DNA of 10,042 bases from JAGNZR01 sp051648485 (GTDB lineage Bacteria; Fusobacteriota; Fusobacteriia; Fusobacteriales; Fusobacteriaceae): positions 1 to 10,042 of the forward strand of contig JBOFFH010000140.1 of NCBI GenBank assembly GCA_051648485.1, read 5' to 3'. The position numbers and the translations under genes were made by a program. The notes beneath the pieces are model-generated. The model was not told where the DNA came from, made no database searches, and was given only the letters and a program-made list of their open reading frames with translations. Each line of letters opens with the position of its first letter. Within the stretch, counting starts at the first letter, position 1. Below are positions 6,237 to 10,042 of this stretch, piece after piece.

Positions 6237-6854
6237 ATGGATTCAAAAAAAGAAAGAATAAAAACCGTAGCAACTATTATGTTTGCTGCAAAAGGTATTA
6301 GAAATACAACTATTAGAGATATTGCTTCATCACTGGGAATTGCGCTAGGTGGTATTTACTATTATTACAAAAGTAAAGAGCATCTTCTTCAAGAAATTAT
6401 GGAAGATTCAATATATAACAGACAAGTTTTTTTGGAAAATATTGAAAAATTGGATATAAGTTTTGAAGATAAACTAAAACTTATGTTGGAACGTAGACTC
6501 AATCTACAAAAAGGAAGATATAACCTTTTTCTTTTTGCTAAAATATTTGAAAATGGAGAAGCTCATATGACCTTTGATGAATATTTTAAAAGAGAACAAT
6601 TTTTCGAAAAAATACTTTTGGCTAATTTAGATAAAATCTCTACTAAATATCATAACGACCTTGTAAGAATAGGTAGATTTCAAAGTGCTGCTTTTACCAA
6701 GCTACTTCTTATGTTTATAGAAGATACCCAAGTTCAAGTAACCGATGTTAAAAGTTACGAAGAAATGGTAGATGTTTTTAATCAAAATGTAGATATAAAA
6801 AAAGAGGTGGAACTATTCTTTGATATTTCCCTTAAACCTCTTTTAAAAAGTTAA
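6237..6854 (+). CDS. TetR-family transcriptional regulator
   Basis: This is a 205-residue one-component regulator. The N-terminal DNA-binding domain spans about residues 5-55. It includes helix 1 (KERIKTVATIMFAAKG), then TTIRDIASSLGIALGGIYYYYKSKEHLL (24-51), the family's helix-turn-helix and its following tyrosine-rich turn. The residues usually written GVSxGTxYxYF appear here as GIALGGIYYYY. Residues 60-205 form the ligand-binding and dimerisation region and do not reveal the ligand. The ATG at 6237 has AGGAGG five bases upstream. The gene is divergent from the carbonic anhydrase unit and convergent with hemA, sharing the terminator at 6853-6878. Autoregulation and control of the divergent unit are plausible from position and a shared 9-mer in both promoters, but this is inference. 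Confidence 0.9.
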   Translation: MDSKKERIKTVATIMFAAKGIRNTTIRDIASSLGIALGGIYYYYKSKEHLLQEIMEDSIYNRQVFLENIEKLDISFEDKLKLMLERRLNLQKGRYNLFLFAKIFENGEAHMTFDEYFKREQFFEKILLANLDKISTKYHNDLVRIGRFQSAAFTKLLLMFIEDTQVQVTDVKSYEEMVDVFNQNVDIKKEVELFFDISLKPLLKS

Positions 6855-6878
6855 AAGCCCTTTTTCAAGGGCTTTTTT
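6853..6878. terminator. Bidirectional terminator between tetR-type gene and hemA
   Basis: A 10-bp perfect stem (AAAAGCCCTT and AAGGGCTTTT) with a 4-nt loop is followed by T residues on the plus strand and, on the minus strand, ends in TTTT and then AACTTTTT. It begins within the stop codon of the TetR-family gene and lies just past the hemA stop at 6884, so it can serve both converging genes. Confidence 0.88.
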
Positions 6879-6883
6879 CTATT

Positions 6884-7879
6884 TTATGCCAATTTTCCAC
6901 TATATCTAAACCATTTATTCAGACTTTCTATCTGTTCGGCTAAAAGATACTCATATTCATAAAGAAGATTTTCTCTATTTTCTAAATTCTTATAGTAAAC
7001 TCCCCAGACATCATCTAAGTTATATACCTTTATATTCGAATAATTATTTAAATTTTCTTCAATATCTCTAGGAACTGCAAGATCCAAAAATATATAATTC
7101 TTATCTTTTTTCATCTTTGATACAAATTCTTTTTCTTGAATAATATAGTGAGGAGCTGAAGTTGCAGATATTATTATATCGTGCTCTGCTGCTGACTCTG
7201 TTTTTTCTTGAAAATCTATTATTGAAACAGGATATTCCTGCTGAATTTCTTCTGTTCTAAGACGACTTCTATTTGTTATAGTAATTTTTTTACATTTTTC
7301 TTTCAAAAGTAGTTTCATTATGGACTCTGAAAGCTCTCCTAATCCTAAAAGAAGAATTTTTTTCTCTTCAATTGACTCAACTTGAGATTTTATAAATTTC
7401 AAAGATATTCCTTCTAAAGATAAGGAATTATGACATATTTTACTATGGTGTCTGAATTTTTTTCCAAGTTCAATAGCTTTATTAAAAATCACATTAGTTA
7501 CACTCGTAGAGACTTTTGATTCCATAGACTCAAAGTGAGATTTTTTTATCTGAGCCAGTATCTGATCTTCACCTTTTATGATTGATTCAAATCCACAGGC
7601 AACTCTGAAAAGATAATTTACAGCTTCATGACTATTTTTATGAAAAATTTTATATTCTTTGAATTCATCTAATATCTCTTCAACTTTAACATGCTTTGGA
7701 ATATGAATATAAATTTCTACTCTCAAACAAGTAGTGAGATTCACATATCCTGATATTTTCCCTACAGAATATAGTTGCTCAATTTTTTTTATAGGCTGCA
7801 TTTTTATAAAGTTTTCACGTTCTTCTAAGTTCAATTCCTTGTGGCTTATACCTATCACAATAAAATTTTTAAAATACAT
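6884..7879 (-). CDS. hemA: Glutamyl-tRNA reductase, short form
   Basis: This enzyme reduces glutamyl-tRNA(Glu) with NADPH to glutamate-1-semialdehyde, the first committed step of C5-pathway tetrapyrrole synthesis. Recognisable parts are GISHKELNLEERENF (10-24), the catalytic cysteine C51 in TTCLRVEIY (49-57), GFESIIKGEDQILAQ (96-110), a nucleotide-binding segment LLLGLGELSES (176-186), TNRSR (202-206) and DLAVPRDIE (266-274). The usual TCNR is TCLR here, with the arginine kept. At 331 residues it is roughly 70-120 shorter than typical HemA. The chain stops in the long spinal helix (300-328), so most of the C-terminal dimerisation domain is absent. The stop is followed at once by a clean terminator, which argues for a natural short form rather than a frameshift. 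The ATG at 7879 has GGGGTGAT upstream. No other heme or cobalamin gene lies in the window, and no convincing promoter is visible. Confidence 0.88.
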   Translation of the reverse strand: MYFKNFIVIGISHKELNLEERENFIKMQPIKKIEQLYSVGKISGYVNLTTCLRVEIYIHIPKHVKVEEILDEFKEYKIFHKNSHEAVNYLFRVACGFESIIKGEDQILAQIKKSHFESMESKVSTSVTNVIFNKAIELGKKFRHHSKICHNSLSLEGISLKFIKSQVESIEEKKILLLGLGELSESIMKLLLKEKCKKITITNRSRLRTEEIQQEYPVSIIDFQEKTESAAEHDIIISATSAPHYIIQEKEFVSKMKKDKNYIFLDLAVPRDIEENLNNYSNIKVYNLDDVWGVYYKNLENRENLLYEYEYLLAEQIESLNKWFRYSGKLA

Positions 7880-7942
7880 AATTTATCACCCCTATTCAAA
7901 ATAAATTTTGTTCAATTGTAAAATGAAGTTATGTAAAATACA

Positions 7943-7976
7943 AAATCCCGACCATGAGCAATCACGATGGGGATTT
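7943..7976 (-). terminator. Terminator of the hydrogenase gene
   Basis: On the minus strand AAATCCC pairs with GGGATTT. Inside a C-C mismatch, ATCGTG pairs with CATGGT using two G-U pairs around a 6-nt loop. The following sequence, TGTATTTTACAT, is T-rich but interrupted. It starts about ten bases after the hydrogenase stop. On the plus strand the inner stem has A-C mismatches, so it is oriented for the minus strand. Some readthrough into hemA is possible. Confidence 0.75.
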
Positions 7977-7986
7977 ATTTTAAAAC

Positions 7987-9723
7987 TTATACATCTTTTC
8001 TATTTTTATAAGTTGTATGGAATAAATGATGATTTCTTCCTTTTTCCTTATTTATATAATTTTCATACATAGATACCACTGTTGGATTTTTATGAGATTT
8101 TCTAATTTCACAATTCTTATCTTGAGTGTATAAAACATTTCCTCTCAATTCTTTAAAATCAGAGTCATTTTTAATAGCTTGCTTTAAATGAGGTTGTCCA
8201 CCACCATTAATACATCCACCAGGGCAAACCATAAATTCAACAAAATGGTAATTATTTTTTTCTACTAAATTTTTATCAAAGAAATTGAATATATTAGTTC
8301 CACCACTTACAATAGCCAAGTTGTAATCATTACCTGCAATTGTAACAGTAGCTTCTTTAATTCCTTCAAATCCTCTAACATCAGTGTATTCAATGTTTTC
8401 AAAAGAAGTACCTTCAAGAATATCTTTAACCGATCTTATAGCAGCTTCCATAACTCCGCCAGTAACACCAAATAGTGTCCCAGCACCAGTATATTCTCCC
8501 ATTATAGAATCAGCTTCTGAATCCCCTAATTTATTGAAATCTATATTATGTTTTTTTATAAGATCAGCTAGCTCTCTAGTTGTAAGAACAGCATCTATAT
8601 CTCTTATATTATGAGTTTCCATCTCTTCTCTTTCACTTTCGTATTTCTTAGCAGTACAAGGCATTATAGAAACAGTGAAAATAGATTTAGGATCTAAATT
8701 TTCAGCATTTGGATAATAATTTTTAGTAGCTGCACCGAATATTTGTTGTGGAGATTTTGCTGTAGATAAGTTTTTAATGTATTCAGGTTTATAGTTTTCT
8801 ATAAATCTAACCCATCCAGGGCAACAAGAAGTAAACATTGGGAAAGTTCCATTATTTTGAACTCTTTCTATTAATTCAGTTCCTTCTTCTACAATAGTTA
8901 TATCTGCTGCAAAATTAACATCAAATATTTTTTTGAAACCAATAAGTTTTAAAGCTGAATATATTTTTTTAGTAACGTCTACTCCAACTTTTAATCCAAA
9001 AAGTTCTCCTAAAGCTGTTCTAACAGAAGGAGCCATTCCAACAACAACATGCTTTTCTGAATTTTGAAGAGCATCCATTACTTTTTCAGTATGAGATATT
9101 TCAGTTAATGCTCCTACAGGACAAGAAGCAACACATTGTCCACAAAGTAAGCAATTAGTATCATCAAAACATCTTAATTTTTCAGGACCAACTAAAACTT
9201 CTCCATTTATCTTATTTAATTTTATAATACTTGTACCTATTTTCTCTCTACAAACTGTAACACATCTACCACATCTTAAACATTTGCTTCTATCTAAAGA
9301 GATAGCTTTACTTCTATTGTCTAAAGAATCAGTATTTTGAGTGCAACTAGCTAATTCAGTTTTTTTAGCACCAGTTTTTTTAATCAGTTCCAAAAATTCA
9401 CAGTTTGAAAGTCTTTTACAGCTTCCACAACTAAAATTATGTTCATTTAATAGTTCTACTACTCTATCTTTTTTAGCTTCTTGAACTAATCTAGAAGCAG
9501 TATTTATTTTCATTCCCTCTTCTACTTTAGTAGAGCAGGCTTTTAAAAGTTTTTTTGTGTTTAAATCTTCAACTCTACAGATACCACATTCTTCTGTACC
9601 TGAACAATTTTTGATAAAGCATAAAGTATCAATTTCAATATTATTTTCCTTTGTTACTTCTAATATTGTTTTTTTTGAATCACATGAAAATATTTTGTTG
9701 TTTATACTAAAATTTACTATCAT
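7987..9723 (-). CDS. hydA: Monomeric [FeFe]-hydrogenase, CpI-like
   Basis: This cytoplasmic enzyme reduces protons to H2 with electrons from reduced ferredoxin, disposing of fermentative reductant. At 578 residues it matches Clostridium pasteurianum CpI (574). In order: a [2Fe-2S] domain with C35, C46, C49 and C63; a His-ligated [4Fe-4S] site, H95, C99, C102 and C108; two [4Fe-4S] clusters, C148/C151/C154/C158 and C191/C194/C197/C201; then the H-cluster domain. The three H-cluster motifs are TSCCPGW (298-304), MPCTAKKYE (354-362) and EFMVCPGGCINGGGQP (496-511), giving ligands C301, C356, C500 and C504. The proton-relay residues C300, E280, E283 and S320 are all present, shifted by one from CpI. 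The ATG at 9723 follows AGGAGG (9729-9734). No maturase gene (hydE, hydF or hydG) lies in the window. The product should be active if maturases are encoded elsewhere. Confidence 0.96.
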   Translation of the reverse strand: MIVNFSINNKIFSCDSKKTILEVTKENNIEIDTLCFIKNCSGTEECGICRVEDLNTKKLLKACSTKVEEGMKINTASRLVQEAKKDRVVELLNEHNFSCGSCKRLSNCEFLELIKKTGAKKTELASCTQNTDSLDNRSKAISLDRSKCLRCGRCVTVCREKIGTSIIKLNKINGEVLVGPEKLRCFDDTNCLLCGQCVASCPVGALTEISHTEKVMDALQNSEKHVVVGMAPSVRTALGELFGLKVGVDVTKKIYSALKLIGFKKIFDVNFAADITIVEEGTELIERVQNNGTFPMFTSCCPGWVRFIENYKPEYIKNLSTAKSPQQIFGAATKNYYPNAENLDPKSIFTVSIMPCTAKKYESEREEMETHNIRDIDAVLTTRELADLIKKHNIDFNKLGDSEADSIMGEYTGAGTLFGVTGGVMEAAIRSVKDILEGTSFENIEYTDVRGFEGIKEATVTIAGNDYNLAIVSGGTNIFNFFDKNLVEKNNYHFVEFMVCPGGCINGGGQPHLKQAIKNDSDFKELRGNVLYTQDKNCEIRKSHKNPTVVSMYENYINKEKGRNHHLFHTTYKNRKDV

Positions 9724-9793
9724 TAAATCCTCCTAGTGATTTAACCTTGAAAAACGACTTAAAAATTGAGCAATAATTTTCTATTCAATTTTA

Positions 9794-9822
9794 ATTTTAT
9801 ATGATAATAAAAAAATAGTCAA
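9794..9822 (-). promoter_or_regulatory. Promoter of the hydrogenase gene
   Basis: The minus strand reads TTGACT (9817-9822), a 17-bp spacer, then TAAAAT (9794-9799). Each box matches five of six consensus bases. Transcription would start near 9787, with a leader of about 64 nt before the ATG. The -35 lies in the left arm of the inverted repeat at 9815-9880. Confidence 0.7.
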
Positions 9823-9880
9823 GGCTTTTTTTGAACTCGCATTCATAAATTGAATAACTGTTCAAATAAACCTTGACTAT
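9815..9880. repeat. Imperfect inverted repeat carrying two divergent -35 boxes
   Basis: Outer arms ATAGTCAAGG (9815-9824) and CCTTGACTAT (9871-9880) are perfect. After a short internal mismatch, TTTGAAC (9830-9836) pairs with GTTCAAA (9860-9866), and ATTCA (9841-9845) pairs with TGAAT (9851-9855) around a 5-nt centre. In all, 22 bp can pair over 66 bases. Each outer arm contains the TTGACT of one of the two divergent promoters. Confidence 0.7.
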
Positions 9881-9888
9881 CGAGTCAA
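9831..9888. promoter_or_regulatory. Three tandem 16-bp TTGA-N8-TCAA-like palindromes, candidate operators
   Basis: Three sites share one layout: TTGAACTCGCATTCAT (9831-9846, one outer base off), TTGAATAACTGTTCAA (9850-9865) and TTGACTATCGAGTCAA (9873-9888, six-base arms perfect). The third covers the -35 of the plus-strand promoter. TTGA/TCAA half-sites are typical of CRP/FNR-superfamily operators, though the FNR box itself is 14 bp. The regulator is unknown. Confidence 0.4.
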
Positions 9889-9901
9889 ATAAGTGTACTA
9901 T
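9873..9901 (+). promoter_or_regulatory. Divergent promoter toward the right edge
   Basis: TTGACT (9873-9878), a 17-bp spacer, then TACTAT (9896-9901). The start site would be near 9908, about 73 nt before the ATG at 9981. The -10 matches only four of six bases, so it may need an activator. Confidence 0.5.
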
Positions 9902-9980
9902 TAAATTGAGCAATGAACAAAAGATTTTTGAAGAATTAACCTTGAAAGAAGAAACTAAAAATTTGGAGGATGTTATCAAA

Positions 9981-10042
9981 ATGAACAAAAAAATTTCAAT
10001 TGAAAGCTTTAATCTCTTACTAAATAAGATGTCAGAACATTA
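9981..10042 (+). CDS. Start of an unidentified gene, truncated by the window edge
   Basis: Only about 20 residues are in the window (MNKKISIESFNLLLNKMSEH), too few to identify a family. The start is supported by GGAGG at 9965-9969, eleven bases upstream, which is a slightly long but acceptable spacing, and by the divergent promoter at 9873-9901. The frame is open further upstream to 9870, so an earlier start is formally possible, but no earlier codon has a ribosome binding site. The gene is divergent from the hydrogenase and may share its regulation. Confidence 0.5.
   Translation, partial: MNKKISIESFNLLLNKMSEH

Larger units (their letters stand above)
9741..9947. repeat. Short recurring motifs in the hydrogenase intergenic region
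   Basis: TTAACCTTGAAA occurs at 9741-9752 and 9936-9947. AACCTTGA also occurs at 9869-9876. AAATTGAGCAAT occurs at 9763-9774 and 9903-9914. The first AACCTTGA-to-GAGCAAT stretch looks like a shortened copy of the second (AACCTTGA, then CGA-T, then AAATTGAGCAAT). Matches are exact at the lengths given. Confidence 0.6.

Noticed and set aside
7880..7942. Promoter for hemA based on two direct TGTAAAAT repeats (7917-7924 and 7932-7939)
   Set aside because: On the minus strand TTTACA resembles a -35, but the matching -10 (TTCAA-like) is poor and would put the start inside the ribosome binding site. I leave the hemA promoter unassigned.
8384..8614. Plus-strand open frame of 76 codons inside the hydrogenase gene
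   Set aside because: It is antisense to the conserved H-cluster domain and has no start signals.
9815..9880. A tiny MITE-like mobile element
   Set aside because: The inverted repeat has imperfect inner arms and no target-site duplication, and its outer arms coincide with promoter -35 boxes, so a regulatory reading is better.
9724..9980. A canonical Rex operator for the hydrogenase
   Set aside because: No TTGT-type half-site paired with ACAA at the expected spacing was found by eye in this region.
9797..9988. Minus-strand open frame of 63 codons upstream of the hydrogenase
   Set aside because: It starts at TTG without a ribosome binding site, spans both divergent promoters and the inverted repeat, and encodes a low-complexity hydrophobic sequence. 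It is a by-product of AT-rich DNA.

Overview
The window is AT-rich DNA whose genes end in strong hairpin terminators and start behind clear AGGAGG-type ribosome binding sites. The gene content fits an anaerobic low-GC bacterium, most likely a member of Fusobacteriota: a clostridial-type monomeric [FeFe]-hydrogenase, a dedicated three-gene ECF transporter with an UPF0397 S component, a short glutamyl-tRNA reductase and a YihY/BrkB membrane protein. The phylum is inferred from gene content and composition, not from a marker gene. It looks like chromosomal housekeeping and transport sequence. I see no transposase, phage gene, CRISPR array, tRNA or rRNA.

Layout, left to right. Positions 30-1256 (-) encode a YihY/BrkB-family membrane protein. 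A terminator at 1299-1330 separates it from a four-gene minus-strand unit that reads 4798 to 1339: S component (UPF0397), fused double ATPase, EcfT and a 110-residue unknown protein. This unit has a well-formed promoter at 4839-4867 and a leader of only about 34 nt. A 50-nt hairpin at 4882-4931 ends the next minus-strand unit, an unknown 123-residue protein (GTG start at 5928) followed by a beta-carbonic anhydrase. Divergent from that unit is a TetR-family regulator (6237-6854, +) with a long, structured AT-rich leader. It converges on a short HemA (6884-7879, -) across a bidirectional terminator. A [FeFe]-hydrogenase (7987-9723, -) follows, with its own terminator at 7943-7976. At the right edge a divergent gene starts at 9981 (+) and runs out of the window.

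How the genes relate. S, A and T components make one complete ECF uptake system whose substrate the sequence does not settle. The hydrogenase disposes of reduced ferredoxin during fermentation. HemA makes the tetrapyrrole precursor glutamate-1-semialdehyde. Carbonic anhydrase interconverts CO2 and bicarbonate. The TetR regulator may control itself and the divergent carbonic anhydrase unit, because both promoters carry the same 9-mer.

The least ordinary stretch is the intergenic region between the hydrogenase and the right-edge gene (9724-9980). Two divergent promoters have their -35 boxes inside the arms of one inverted repeat. Three 16-bp TTGA-N8-TCAA-like palindromes lie between or on them, and short leader motifs recur around them. 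I found no clearly new multi-gene system; this regulatory region and the structured tetR leader are the best candidates for something undescribed.
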